64,000 bases of DNA from Spisula solida (taxonomy: Eukaryota > Mollusca > Bivalvia > Venerida > Mactridae), in the NCBI GenBank assembly GCA_947247005.1, contig OX365957.1, forward strand, positions 7,722,817-7,786,816. Direction: 5' to 3'. The notes beneath the pieces are model-generated. The model did not search any database, had not been told where the DNA came from, and was given only the letters and a program-made list of their open reading frames with translations. Of the stretch, positions 11,588-23,671 are shown piece by piece. Within the stretch, counting starts at the first letter, position 1; each line of letters begins with the position of its first letter. The translations under genes were made by a program, and so were the position numbers.

Positions 11588-11850
11588 TGCTAAACATACC
11601 TTTGTTTTCCCGACCTTCGTCTCTCAGTAGTACTTGCCTTGGCTGCTCCCTCTGTAATGGAATTTTCCTTTTGTTTCCCAACTAACTCACCTTCTTCTCC
11701 AATCTGTTTGCTTCTTACCTTAGTTCCTCCGACTCGTCCAATCTCACTAACAGCATCATTTTCTAATTCCCACATGAAGTGATTTGAGTTATGACCCTTA
11801 GCATGGTTAAATGGTGAGTGTGAGTATCTGTGTAGCAAGCACTCTCAACT
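11588..11850 (-). CDS. Exon-like ORF of unknown function
   Basis: A minus-strand frame of about 80 residues (HAKGHNSNHFMWELENDAVS, then EIGRVGGTKVRSKQIGEE) ends at a good donor ACAAAG|GTATGT near 11597. It is charged and lysine-rich, and coding-like in composition. An upstream acceptor is not clear, and a stop lies just upstream of the frame. I do not recognise the family. It may belong with the other minus-strand fragments at 13.3-16.0 kb, or be part of a mobile element. Confidence 0.35.
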
Positions 11851-11914
11851 ATGGTGTATTGTGGACTGTTCAGTTGCATCTTCAAGCCACATATCATAGA
11901 ATTTCTTAGTATAT

Positions 11915-12240
11915 TAGCTCCACTGTTTAAAGAGTAAGGGGAGCTATTGCAGTCGCCTAGGCATCGGTGTTGGCGTAATGCTTCTGTTAAAGTTTAGGAA
12001 CAAGTTTTGTATCCTCTTATATTTTCAAAGTCATTCACATACAGTATTGATTTGATATTTTGCACACTTGTTCATCATCATGGCCTCAACCCCTACACAG
12101 GAGAAGGTAACTTGATAATGCTTTTTGTTGAAAGTATGCCACTTTTGGACTTTAAAGTTTAGGTACAAGTTTTTTAACCTCCAATATCTAAAAAAATGGA
12201 GGGCGCTGTTCGTGGACAGCTCTTGTCAAAATTATATAGC
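11915..12240 (+). repeat. Interspersed repeat (TTAGCTCCACTG type)
   Basis: Starts near ATATTAGCTCCACTGTTTAA and has a weak inverted counterpart at its end (GGACAGCTCTTGT). Two internal segments share AAAGTTTAGGTACAAGTTTT-like text. Non-coding. Confidence 0.4.
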
Positions 12241-12448
12241 TTACCTATGTGGGTTGGTAATAGGTATGTGAGATATAATTATTAGTTCTTGGCATCTGGT
12301 CTACAATGTCATTCTTAAATATAACTTAATTTAACACAAATCGATTTTTGTAATGTAAGTATAACACTGACTGTTTTGTATCAAATTTAATCAAGTTTGC
12401 TACAAATAGTTAGGAGACATGAAATGTTTGTACCTTGCACCACTTTTT

Positions 12449-13055
12449 TGTGCCCTCACACTTATTTATAAGTGGGGTATATAGCATTGGTGATTTCTGT
12501 CCGTACGTACATACCGCAAATCATGTGTGTTGAACTCCTTACAAACTACTGGATGGAAATTAATTAATTTTAACCAGAGTTATGGCCCTTTGTTACTTTT
12601 ATTATATACTCCATAGTGAAAAATCTTGTGTTGAACTCCTCACAAACTGTTGGATGTAATTTCGTCAAACTTTCACAGATAAACTATCTCTATGTTTAGA
12701 TCAAGACCGTAAAGACGGAATTTTTGTTGCGTCTATTTTACTTGAGGTATAGCACTTTGTTACTATTACTATATACCCCATAATGCAAATCATTGTGTGT
12801 TGAACCCCTCACAAACTGTAGAGTGGAAGTTCTTCAAACTGTCACATATTAACAATCTCAATGTATAGATCCCCATAAAAGTGTGTACATTTTTAGGATG
12901 GACCTTTGATATTTGTAATAGAGTTATAATCCACAAGGCTAGAGAAATTGAATAATGATGTTACCTCAAACCGCTATACCTCTCTCCTTCCCCATTTGAA
13001 ATGATATACGCTATAATGGGGGCACCCGTGTCACATGGACACATTTCTAGTTACA
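12449..13055 (+). repeat. Interspersed repeat with three internal ~150-bp copies
   Basis: Bounded by TGCCCTCACACTTATTTATA and ATGGGGGCACCCGTGTC. It contains repeated GTGTTGAACTCCTYACAAAC segments (about 12529, 12625 and 12800) and a GTCCGTACGTACATACCG tract. Same overall style as the other GTCCGT-bearing repeats here. Confidence 0.5.
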
Positions 13056-13272
13056 GTTGAGTCCTATCTTTTGGCCTGGAATTTAACGTTCATGGAAAAC
13101 ATTTAATGTTGACAACATCATCCTGTTTGTTGCAACTGTCAAATAAACATCCATTCACCTTTGGGACTATGAAGAATGTCAATGGTTTTGAAAGTTTTTT
13201 TGAGCTATCCACAAACGATCTGTCATAAATTCTCCTTTAATGTTCAATGTTCTGATGTCCTAAAACATTTAA

Positions 13273-13536
13273 TATTTAGTAATCATCCCCGACACTCTGG
13301 AATGCTGGCATAGGCTTGATGATACTAGTTAACATACTATTCCTATATGGATAAACGTCTTGAATAACTGTCAGCAAGCCCTTAATTTCTGTGATAGCAT
13401 CAAGTCCGTACTGTTTGATCAGCTGAGGTATCGCTTCATCTTTGTCTTTCACCTGCTTGACAATGGGTGATGAATGTCCAAAATATCTTGGCCTCTTGTT
13501 CTTTTGGTAGTCATTATAAATAAATAATGTAAACAA
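13273..13536 (-). CDS. Unidentified minus-strand ORF (possible last exon)
   Basis: Encodes about 85 residues ending in a TAA stop; the central part reads KDEAIPQLIKQYGLDAITEI. A possible acceptor (AATATTCAG) lies just upstream of the frame near 13545. Composition is coding-like. No known domain recognised. It may be the 3' end of a gene with the fragments at 13.6-16.0 kb. Confidence 0.35.
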
Positions 13537-13608
13537 ATTATACTGAATATTGTGGAGATAAAAATATTAATTTCAATCCATTATTAGGACTATAAAATAA
13601 AATAGCAA

Positions 13609-13842
13609 TTATTAAGTGTTTTCCCGCTTGGGAGCAATTGCTTGTGAATTAACTTTCACAGAGACTGTTGAGATAATGTTTCTTACATGGTTTCTTACAT
13701 CTTTCACTGATAGGTTGTTGTTCGCACCGCACTTGCTTCTATATAGTGTCCAAAGTGCTGCTCTATACGATCTTGGTTGAACCTTTGAGTCAACACAGAA
13801 CTCGCGCCTCCATTTAATAGTCTTATCACTTATAAATGTCAA
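13609..13842 (-). CDS. Unidentified minus-strand ORF
   Basis: A frame of about 76 residues, rich in Arg/Lys (DSKVQPRSYRAALWTLYRSK), ends in TAA at the 3' side. I recognise no domain. The tone resembles mobile-element-encoded proteins, but this is only an impression. Confidence 0.3.
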
Positions 13843-14232
13843 GAAATAAAAAATAAGGGATTACATAATTGCTTATTTTTTATGTCTTGGCATGACAATA
13901 ATGCTTAATATTATACACCATTTTAAAGGTAATATTTTAAACTTATTCTTAAAAACAATTGTAACTTTTAAACTCATCAATATATATCACAGGAATGTCC
14001 TGATTTATGTGATTGTTGAAAACTGTCACGCTTTTCCCTCCTAACATTTTTGGCCTGTTTTTTCAGCATAACTTCTTTTTCTGTTAAGCAATTTCTTTTA
14101 AACTTCACACACTGTTTCATGACAACGACTTATATGTTTTAGGGTAAAAGATATAAGAATAACTTGTTTAGAATACATTTTATTGTGGAAAACCATAAAC
14201 TAGCCATTTTTTTGAAAATAGCCCATATTAAT

Positions 14233-15725
14233 AAATTCATGCATAAATTGACAGTTCACCGTCAATTTTCATTGTGATGTTGTGTTCTAGACCATCAACA
14301 GATCTTCCAACAAACTGCCACTATTTATTTTCACCACTTTTCAGTTAACAAATTTGATTTCACATTCACCTGTTTGTGTCTAAAGCTCACACACATAAGC
14401 TCTGGAGGTGCCGGATTAGATTGCGAGTCTTAAAACACTTCCTGCTCTTATATTTTTGTTGCTCCGTTGCTATTTCTGTGGAGACCCCCTCTACCTTGAA
14501 ATTGCACACATGGGTGAAACCATCATTAGATTCAGTCAGATTGGACATCATCTGTTCATTAATACTAAAGAACACATCCACTAGGTGACGTGCGATGGCT
14601 GTCATGGATTTGGAAGATTCTGTAGCCATCTTCAACTGCTTCTCATATAAATATACATATGAACCTCACACCAACTCTACCATCTGCAATAGAGAATCAT
14701 TCAGATCACATGACACAACAATTCAATCATTTAAGATACCCATGCTGTTGCTTCATTAATGAACTAATTTATATAGACTCATTACTTGCAATGCTAAATT
14801 CAAATATTATTAAATTCATACATAAATTGCCGGTTCACCGTCAATTTCCATTGTGATGTTGTGGTGTTCTGGACCAACATTGGCCCGGTAACGGTCCAAC
14901 AGATCTTTCACTTATTATTATGGAAGTGACTATTCTTACGGGCTCGTAAGAATAGCCTCTCAGGCTATTCTTACGGCTCTCCCGTAAGATAGCGATCCGC
15001 CCGCGAATGACTTGTCTTACTGCTGTTTTATTTAAATGTACCGATCTCCTTTAAGTAATGTTCGATCTGTACCTTAACAATATAATGTTAATAAACATTA
15101 TAGTTGTTAAATTATCGCTCCTGTGATGAATAATAAAAACAGTGACTTACTTTGAATGTCTATGACCGGAACTCGATCTCTGCCTCTATGAATACAGCTG
15201 TAACACTTTCTAAGTCTTCCGAAGACGAGGATTTTTCTCCAATCACGAAATTAATGAGGAAGCAGTTGTGGTTATCATAGTGATAAAGCGTTTATTTTTC
15301 GTTTAGATTTATGCAACAACTACACAGTTGCTCAAAATCTAGGAATTTTAAAATTTACTTTTCCACGCCTTATACGACGAATTTACTTTTTTTCTTTTCA
15401 CTTTGACTACTATTTCAGTTAACAAGTTTAATTCACAGTCTCCCGTTTGCTACTAAAACAACACACGTAGGCTCTAGAGGTGCCAGACTATCTAGATGGT
15501 GCGTCTTAAAACGCTTCACTTCTTGTTGCTTCGTTGTGTTTTCTTTTGATACCTCTTCTACTTAAAAATAGCGCTTGTGGGTGAAACCATCTTTGGGTCC
15601 AGTCTGATTGGACATCTTCTGTTCATTGATTCTAAAGAAAACATCAACTAGGTGACGTGCATTGCCTGCCATGGATTTTGATGATTCTGTTACTAGCTTC
15701 AACTGCTTCTCATTTAAAAATACAA
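14233..15725 (-). pseudogene. Duplicated exon-like block, second copy interrupted by an insertion
   Basis: The segment 14233-14640 is repeated at 14820-15725 with the same order: AAATTGMCRGTTCACCGTCA, then AACAGATCTTYC, then a coding-like minus-strand block. On the minus strand the first copy reads ARHLVDVFFSINEQMMSN and the second ARHLVDVFFRINEQKMSN. The second copy then meets a stop, and a piece of about 480 bp (roughly 14918-15400) is inserted in it. The protein family is unknown. Conservation of the amino-acid sequence between copies suggests an exon that once coded for protein. Confidence 0.5.
14934..14992. repeat. Tandem hairpins in the inserted segment
   Basis: CTATTCTTACG GGCT CGTAAGAATAG forms an 11-bp perfect stem with a four-base loop. 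It is followed at once by CTATTCTTACGG, a short loop and CCGTAAGATAG. They sit at the left edge of the ~480-bp insertion and may mark its terminus. Confidence 0.6.
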
Positions 15726-16034
15726 AGGAACCTCACACCAACCCAGAAGATGAACTGGATACTCGTATATCGGATCGGGCGCATCTTTAATAAAACTGAT
15801 ATTGAAATTGACTTTACTGAGAATGAATGTATGTATACTAACCGTCTTTGTTATTTGCACCCTTTTCCCAGCACATGGGTAGTCTGGGTGGACGTGACCA
15901 CCTAGCCTAGCTGTTATGGTACCATTGAACTCCTTAACAGACGCGGTGCATGTCATATTCTTGTTACCGATGGGACATATACAATACCGTCTTTCTCCTA
16001 CTTTGACCTTCGAAATAAAAATAAAATATAACAT
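15714..16034 (-). CDS. FLYWCH-like zinc-finger ORF fragment
   Basis: A 106-residue minus-strand frame contains RRYCICPIGNKNMTCTASV, a hydrophobic stretch, and GGHVHPDYP. This spacing (C...C.A...H.H) resembles FLYWCH zinc fingers, which are found in chromatin proteins and in Mutator-like transposases of invertebrates. No transposase core follows. The match rests on the metal ligands only; alternatives include another WRKY/GCM1-fold finger or chance. Confidence 0.35.
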   Translation of the reverse strand: MLYFIFISKVKVGERRYCICPIGNKNMTCTASVKEFNGTITARLGGHVHPDYPCAGKRVQITKTVSIHTFILSKVNFNISFIKDAPDPIYEYPVHLLGWCEVPLYF

Positions 16035-16140
16035 AATTATTATCGACGTATCATTGCATACGTTATTATTATTATTGATTAATACATCGAGAAGGTAGCA
16101 TCCTTTTAATACCTTTTAATATATAGGAAATATATACCTA

Positions 16141-18295
16141 CTGAGGAAAATCATCCAGTTGAAATCGGTAGGGGGTATTGAAATGGTGTTGTCCGTCCGT
16201 CCGCCGTCAGTCCGTCTGTCTATACGCACCCACTTTATTTAGATTATATTCATTCCATTGCTTACGGGGTGCAAACTGTTGCTTATGGGGTTGAAAGAAC
16301 AAAAGAAAACCCCACAACGTCAAGTCAGGGAGTCCGTCTGTCTGTCTGTATGCGCCCACTTGACGTTGTGAGGTGTGGAACAATAGGCTATATTTAGATT
16401 CTATTCATTCCGTTGCTTACGGGGTGCAAAATGTTGCTTATGTGGTTTAACAAATAAAAGAAAGAACAAAAGAAAACCCCACAACGTCAAGTCAGTGAGC
16501 CTGTCCGTCTGTCCGCAGCCATTTTTCTGTAACTTCCTGGTAGGATTTCATGAAACTTGAAATAAATGTGAACTAGCATACTGGGATGATGCCTGTCAAG
16601 TTTTTTTCTGATCTATAAAAAACTCTGGTTGCCATGGCAACCGATTGAAAAAACTTTAAAAAATCATAGAAAATCAACCACAGGCCAGAATTCAAAATAG
16701 TTTCACAGAAATAGTTTTTGGGTGACCTTCTTACACAAGTGACATTTTTATCGTGATTCGTCAAAAAACATGGCCGCCAGTGGGTGGGGCTCTATTTGCC
16801 CTATATATCAATAGAGAAGTCTTTAAAAATCTTCTTCTAAAAGTACTAGTTGGAATTTATTATGAAGTATTAACAATGTTCTTTTGATGATCCTCTATAG
16901 AAATAGCGAAAAGAAATCTATAAAGTCTGGTTGCCATGGCAACCGATTGGAAAAACTTATAAAAAATCATAAAAGTCACTGGTCAGATTTGAAAATAGTT
17001 TTACAGAAATACTTGTTGGGTGACCCTCTTACAAAAGTGACCTTTTTAGCTCACCTGTCACAACGTGAGCTTTTGTGATCACTCTTCGTCAGTCCGTCCG
17101 TCTGTCCGTCGTCCGTCAGCAATTTGTTTGTGTAGACACTAGAGGTCACAATTTTGACCTAATCTTAATGAAACTTGGTCACAATGATCATCTCAACAAA
17201 ATCTAGGTCAAGTTCGATATTGATTTATCTGGGTTCAAAAACTAGGTCACATGGTCAAATCATTGAAAATTCTTGTGTAGTCACTAGAGGACACACTTTC
17301 GACCTAATCTTCATGAAACTATGTCACTATGATCATCTCATCAAAATCTAGGTCAAGTTTGATATTGGGTCATCTGCAGTAAAAAACTACGTCACAAGTT
17401 CAATTCTTGTGTAGTCACTAGAGGTCACCATTTTAGCCTAATCCTTATGAAACTTGGTCACAATGATCAACTCAACAAAAGCTAGGCAAGTTCGATATTG
17501 GCTCATCTCATCAAAGTCTAGGTCAAGTTTGATATTGGGTCATCTGGAGTAAAAAACTACGTCACAAGTTCAATCCTTGTGTAGTCACTAGAGGTCACCA
17601 TTTTAGCCTTATCCTTATGAAACTTGGTCACAATGATCAACTCAACAAAAGCTAGGCAAGTTCGATATTGGCTCATCTGGGGCCAAGAAGTTGGTCACTA
17701 GGTCAAATCACAGGGCTTGCGTGCACTGCTAAGACAGGTGAGCGACCTAGGGCCCTTTGGGCCCTCTTGTTGTCATGATTCATCAACAAACATGGCCGCC
17801 AGTGGATGGGGCTCATTTACCCCTATATATAAATAGTGAAGTCGTCTTATCTGCATTTCTGGATTTCATTACAAATTGGTAACAATATTCTGTAAGTACT
17901 CCATTCTATAAATAGCTAAATAATTGAAATTCATGCAGAACCATAACAACAGAAATCAAAGTCCTGTTTGATTATGGTTCTTTTAGTTCAATATGCACAG
18001 ATGAGCGATACAGGGCCATCTTGGCCCACTTGTTTATTGGTCAATTTTCCTAAGAGTTACTGCCCTAGGTTTATTGACTAATTTCGTCCACTAACTAGCG
18101 TGTAGAATTTCATGAAATATGAACAATCTTACTGTGATGATGCCTGTCAAGTTATTTTTATTGGTCAATTTTGTGTTGAGTTATTGCTCTTGATTTATTG
18201 ACAATTGTTTTCTGATGGAAGCTTACATTCCAAACTGTGCAATGAAATACTTATAACCTGTAGGCGGGGGATATCAATTCAACGAATTTGCTTGT
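16141..18295 (+). mobile_element. Repeat B (GGTAGGGGGTATTGAAATGG type), interrupted by repeat A
   Basis: Starts with ...ATCGGTAGGGGGTATTGAAA and GTCCGTCCGTCC. It contains repeated GGTTGCCATGGCAACCGATT and CATGGCCGCCAGTGG segments and ends ACCTGTAGGCGGGGGATATC. A second copy lies at 21467-22625. In this copy a complete AGCTCACCTGTC element is inserted at 17046-17772. The segment 16200-16500 also holds two CCCCACAACGTCAAGTCAG copies. Confidence 0.7.
17046..17772 (+). mobile_element. Repeat A (AGCTCACCTGTC...GACAGGTGAGC) inserted in repeat B
   Basis: About 725 bp with inverted ends: TTAGCTCACCTGTC at the left, GACAGGTGAGCGACC at the right, plus the near-palindrome AGGGCCCTTTGGGCCCT at the right edge. 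The interior has several units of about 150 bp carrying GAAACTTGGTCACAATGATC. It splits the AAAGTGACCTTTT / TCATGATTCATCAAC sequence of repeat B, which is continuous in the second B copy. Non-coding. Confidence 0.75.
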
Positions 18296-18346
18296 TGTTT
18301 ATTTATTTATTACTCAACCCTTTGGTGTAGGTAAACCCGTCATTAC

Positions 18347-18625
18347 TGACTAGTTTTGACGAACCCCTTTTTGTCCCCGACTCAAAAATTTCACATGTAA
18401 TTCGTCTGGAATAGTATCGTCAGTTAGTGGTCTGTCTTCTAGCGATGATTTTAGAGGAGCCAATTGTGGCTGGAAATCTCGACCAGATACATCGAAAGTG
18501 ATATCAGAAATGACACCATTACGTAAATCATTGGTATATGTTGATCTCATCGGAGTGATGTCTAAATCCGTGGGTGGTGTGAAGTTTGATCGTCCATCGT
18601 TGTGACGGGAACGCTCAACTTCCAT
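18347..18625 (-). CDS. Unidentified hydrophilic ORF
   Basis: A 91-residue minus-strand frame starting at an ATG (MEVERSRHNDGRS), acidic and polar with no membrane segment. It lies just 3' of the YqaJ-like fragment on the same strand and could be its last exon or a separate piece. No family recognised. Confidence 0.3.
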
Positions 18626-18892
18626 GATGTGGGCTGTTCATATAAGTCAGGACATTTTCACTCTTATTTCAAGTCCACCTCGTTGCATCCGCAGATACTG
18701 CTGATGCGTTATTCCTGTAATGAAAATATATTATTATTGGTAATTACCGATCACCTTTAAACAATAAAATCATATAAGACTATACGGAAAACAAATCATA
18801 AGTTGAATTTTCATACATGCAATTGCAGATCTATTGACAGGCAAGTTTATGATATAAATAATTAGATTATGAAGTGAAATAGTTATTGAAAC

Positions 18893-19437
18893 TCATTATC
18901 TTTGATAGGTCGACCAAATAATTTTAATACATGTCAAATACTGAACCTGTTTCATATTCTCAGTCCCAACAAAAAAGTCACACCCCTCCAAACCAGTCAC
19001 TTCAATCTGAGTATGATTCCTCTTTAGTTTTTGAAAACCTAAATTGTCTTTGCTGAGACAAGGAGCCTCTATTACACATTTTATTTCTAATAGTCTGAAA
19101 GGTGACACACATGTTGGTTTATAGACCTTTCTGTCTGGACTTGCTGCAATCCATGGTGCCCAGTAGTTGACAACCACACCAGATGGGTTCAAGTTAACCA
19201 GTTCACTTTCTGCATGGTAATATGCATTGGCTGTTCTCGGTTCACATGTTATACACCTTCTCATGGCCGCAGTTGTAACATGCCTTGTATCTCTCAGTCG
19301 TTTTGCCAAGGTGTCTGCATTATTTCGTGATGCAGTAATCCGATGGCGTCTTATGTTGTGCCAAAGTGAACTTTGAGTTTGAAGTCTCGTCTTGTACTTA
19401 AATTTAATATCTGTTTTACTGAGGTGCAGTCCTTCCT
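18893..19437 (-). pseudogene. YqaJ-type (lambda-exonuclease-fold) nuclease fragment
   Basis: On the minus strand the open frame runs from a stop near 19437 to 18896. It has HRITASRNN (the usual R.TAS opening of YqaJ domains), NYWAPWIAASPDRKVY (the GASPDG-like block with the metal-binding Asp) and LLEIKCV (the EIKC motif), then GLEGCDFFV near the end. YqaJ-like proteins are frequent in invertebrate genomes, often in mobile-element-derived genes. A QVQGQL-type segment expected between the last blocks appears to be missing. Neighbouring same-strand coding remnants at 20.0-20.8 kb contain stops, so I call it a decayed gene. Confidence 0.65.
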
Positions 19438-20039
19438 ATTTATTTTCTTGTTCATGCATTGGAGCAGAATTGTAGGACTGTGTCATGACATTGCTTACTG
19501 GCAAGTTAGGGACAGCCACTCCATTATGTTCATAACAAGATCATTTTCTAGCTTCTGTTTTGTAACTTAACACAGAAGCCACAGGGGAAGGTACAAACAT
19601 TGATCAATGTGGGGGTCATCATGAAGTATCATCCCGATATTATTGTCTTCTGTTGTGTTAATCACATTTCTCAAGAAAGGAGAAGTTTGTGTAATTGTCC
19701 AATTAATTGTAGTTTGGGCAGACATTGGACTCCTCTGGTCTTTCTTCTGCTGCTTTGCTCTTTTCTATGTGTATCACTTCCATCTCCGTATCTTTCTCAT
19801 CACCACCGGAGACTACCCAGTTGTGTACAGGGAGTTACATATATAACTGAGAGAGGTATTGAGATTGATAAATGATGAGATGTTCTTGGTGGAACTATTA
19901 CACCCACTTTTTGTCGGTAGTACTTGGTGTGTATAATGTTTCTTTTGCGTTTGAGTAAACATCTACATGATGCATTGAAATATCACCATTGACAATACTT
20001 TAATGGTGCGCTAGATAGATAGAAAATAAAAAATAAATA

Positions 20040-20765
20040 AAAAAGTAATGGACAACAGTTCTCTCCAATCCAAATTCTGCTTCTTCTGTACTAGGAGCCC
20101 AAACAAATCAAAATTGTCAACATCAGAATCTGACACATCTTCATTGAAATGTAAAACTCATTCTCTTAATATAGATAAAGGTACATTTTCCTCAACATCA
20201 GAGTCAAAACTTAATACAGGACAAAATCCACTAAAGTCTTTCAGCTGAACTGGCATGAATAAGATCTACCTTAAGAGAATATTTGATAACCCAAAATATT
20301 CATCACACTGAAAAAGACTTTGCAGACTGATAAATTGCTTTAAATGTACATAGTTCTTCAGAGCCTTGTCGTTTCGTTAAACTAGCTTTTCCATTTTCAG
20401 GTCAGTGCAGTCCTTCATTCTGTGTGAGTTGAAGTGAAAGACATAGAAACTGTTTCCAAATTTCATCATTGCTATCATTCATCAACAAACTGTCTAAATG
20501 AATAACTTTCCTACAGCACTGATGGCATCTTTTATTATTTAATAAAAGATAGCATTAGGAGGAATTTTTCGCACAACCTCTAAAATAGATGTACCGACGC
20601 TGTAATCATGTGTCATCCATGTTCATCAATACTTCCTTCCTGTCAGGATCATCCACAGCTTTGTATGTCTCTTCAAGATATTTGTGTTTCTCTTCTGGTT
20701 CACCTTTTTTCTCAGTAAGTGATGGTGCCCACTGTAAACATCCGTAGCTTAGTGTCTCTAATTGT
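20040..20765 (-). pseudogene. Decayed coding remnants upstream of the YqaJ fragment
   Basis: Minus-strand pieces look coding but are broken by stops: 20640-20765 (LQWAPSLTEKKGEPEEKHKY, ending in a stop after NMDDT), about 20400-20540 (DSLLMNDSNDEIWKQFLCLS), and 20040-20250 (FSGFCPVLSFDSDVEENVPL, a stop, then DVSDSDVDNFDLFGLLVQKK). Order and strand fit the N-terminal part of the YqaJ-like gene. Family not recognised. Confidence 0.4.
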
Positions 20766-20771
20766 CATTTT

Positions 20772-22900
20772 TAGCTCACCTGTCACTGACAGAGTGAGCT
20801 TTTGTGTTCACTCTTTGTCCGTCGTCTGTTGTCCGTCGTCCGTTAACAATTTGCTTGTGTAGACACTAGAGGTCACAATTTTGGCCTAATCTTTATGAAA
20901 CTTGGTCACAATGATCATCTCAACACAATCTAGGTCAAGTTCGATATTGGGTCGTCCGGGGTCAAAAACTAGGTCACAAGGTCAAATCATAGAAAAACAT
21001 TGTGAAGTCACTAGGGGTCATAATTTTGACCTAATCGTTATGAAACTTGGTCACAATAATCATCTCAACAAAATCTAGGTCAAGTTCGATATTGGGTCAT
21101 CCGGGGTCAAAAACTAGGTCACAAGGTCTAATCATAGAAAAACATTGTGTAGTCACTAAAGGTCATAATTTTGACCTAATCTTTATGAAACTTGGTCACA
21201 ATGATCATCTCAACAAATTATAGGTCAAGTTCAATATTGGGTTCTCCGCTGTCAAAAGCTAGGTCACAAGGTAAAATCATAGAAACCCCTGTGTATTCAC
21301 TAGAGGTTATAATTTTGACCTAACCCTTATGAAATTTGGTCACTACGATCATTTCAGCAAGATCTCGGTCAAGATTTATATTGGGTCATCGAGTGTCAAA
21401 AACTAGGTGACAAGGTCAAATCACAGTATAGTCACTAGAAGTCACAATTTTGGCCTAATATTTTTATCCCCGCCGATGAAATCAGTAGGGGGGGTATTGA
21501 AATGGCGTTGTCCGTCCGTCCTTCCGCAGCCATTTCTCTGTAACTAGCTGGTAGAATTTCATGAAACTTAAACTAAATGTGAACTAGCATACTGGGATGA
21601 TGCCCGTCAAGTTTTTTTCTGATCAATAAATAACTGGTTGCCATGGCAATCGATTGGAAAAACTAAAAATTCATAAAAATCAACCACTGGCCAGATTTCA
21701 AAATAATTTTACAGAAATAGTTGTTGGGTGACCTTCTTACAAAATTTACATTTTTATCATGATTTGTCAAAAAACATGGCCGCCAGTGGGTGGGGCTCAT
21801 TTTCCCCTATAATATAAATAGTAAAGTCTTTAAAAATCTTCTTCTAAAAGTACTGGTTGAATTTCATTATGAATCATTAACAATGTTCACTTGCTAATCC
21901 TCTATAAAAATAGCTAAAATAATTGTAATCTATAAATTACTCTGGTTGCCATGGCAACCGATTGGAAAAACTTTTAAAAATTCATATAAAATCAACCACT
22001 GGCCAGATTTCAAAATAATTTTACAGAAATACTTGTTAGGTGACCCTCTTACAAAATTGACATTTTTGTCATGATTCGTCTAAAAACATGGCCGCCAGTG
22101 AGTGGGGCTCGTTTACCCCTATATATAAATAGTGAAGACTTTTATCTGCAGACTGGATTTCATCACAACTTGGTAACAATATTTCTTGAGTGCTCCATTC
22201 TATCATTCTATGAATAGCTAAATAATTGAAATTCATGCAGAACCATGGCAACACAATCAAGGTCCTGTTTGAATATGGTTCTTCTAGTTCAATATGCACA
22301 GGTGAGAGATACAGGGCCATCTTAGCACACTTGTTTATTCAATTTGGTCAATTTTCCTTAGAGTTACTGCCCTTGTACTGCCCTTGGTTTATTGACTAAT
22401 TTCATCTAATAACTAGCGGGTAGAATTTCATGAAACTTAAAATAAATATGAACAACTATACTGTGATAATGCCGGTCAAATTATTTTTATTGGTCAATTT
22501 TCTGTTGAGTTATTGCCATTGATTTATTGACAATTGTTGTCTGATGGAAGCTTACATTCCAAACTGTGCAATGAAATACTGATAACCTGTAGGCGGTGGA
22601 TATTAATTCAACGAATTTGGTTGTTGAAACTTTGTCACAATGATTATTTTAACACAATCTAGGTCAAGTTTGATAAGGGTCATCCTTGTTGAAAAATAGG
22701 TCACTAGATAAAATCGTATGAAATCCCTTTGTAGTCACTGGAGGTCACCATTTTAGCCTAATCTTTATGCAAATTGATCACAATGTTCATATCTCAACAA
22801 AATCTAGGTAAAGTGTTAGGTCATTAGGTCAAATCACTGGGCTTGCATGCACTACTACGACAGGTGAGCGACCTAGGGCCCTTTGGGCCCTCTTGTTTTA
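20772..22900 (+). mobile_element. Repeat A copy interrupted by repeat B
   Basis: Left end TTTTTAGCTCACCTGTCACTG, right end CGACAGGTGAGCGACCTAGG, same ends as 17046-17772. Between about 21467 and 22625 a copy of repeat B is inserted (from CCCCGCCGATGAAATCAG to TGTAGGCGGTGGATATTAAT). Repeat A then resumes with AAACTTTGTCACAATGATTA. Internal A units of about 155 bp repeat four or more times. ORF 22069-22320 is a by-product. Confidence 0.75.
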
Positions 22901-23399
22901 CTTTTTGTCCACTATCTGTTTGTGCATACTGTTGGCTTTCACTACATTAGGTATTTGGTTTAACTGACCAAATCAAGTTTTTCATTTCTGGCGATAAACT
23001 GTTTTAACAAAGAATCATGGCCAGTGCCGGATTTGATTTTGTCTATACGGTGTTGAAACGTCAATGAATATACACCTACAATTTCTTTAGCAACAGACTC
23101 CTAACTGATGTTTGTGTGTATGTTGTTGAATTTTTCCTTAATTCAACTATTAGTACTTCCATGATAAATTTTTGCCGAGCATCTGCTGCCAGTCTCTATC
23201 CAGCGTCAATGACATCTTTGATTTCCGACATCTTTTCCAGTTCTGCATCCAGACTGAATTTCTGCTCGCTTTACTGTCCTTTCAGGCTTTGTGGCAACCC
23301 ATCGCTTCACATTGCTGTCCCTAAGTAAGCTTTTTGGATGGCATACTTGGTTGTGAGCCAGGAGCTGGAAAACAACATTAATTAATCAAATTGACAAAC

Positions 23400-23660
23400 T
23401 AGAGCTGTCGCCAATCGGCAGACTAATATCGCCCTGCCGGCAAAGGACCATAATTCTGCCAAAAATTGCAAAATCCTTTCTTCACGCACCTCTACATGTT
23501 GATGTTGTTTATCTGTGAAAGTTTGAGCGAAACACTTCCAAAACTGTAGAAAGTGTTGCGTTAACAGGAATGCGTCTACGGACAGACAGACTGACCTACG
23601 GACAGAATGAACAAGCTAAATCATGTATATCCCCTTACAACTTGTTGATTCTGAAACCAT
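23400..23660 (+). repeat. Interspersed repeat (AGAGCTGTCGCCAATCGGC type)
   Basis: Begins CTAGAGCTGTCGCCAATCGG and contains GTCTACGGACAGACAGACTG, an inverted form of the GTCCGT tract of the other repeats. Ends near CCTTACAACTTGTTG. Non-coding. Confidence 0.4.
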
Positions 23661-23671
23661 GTGCCTATGGA

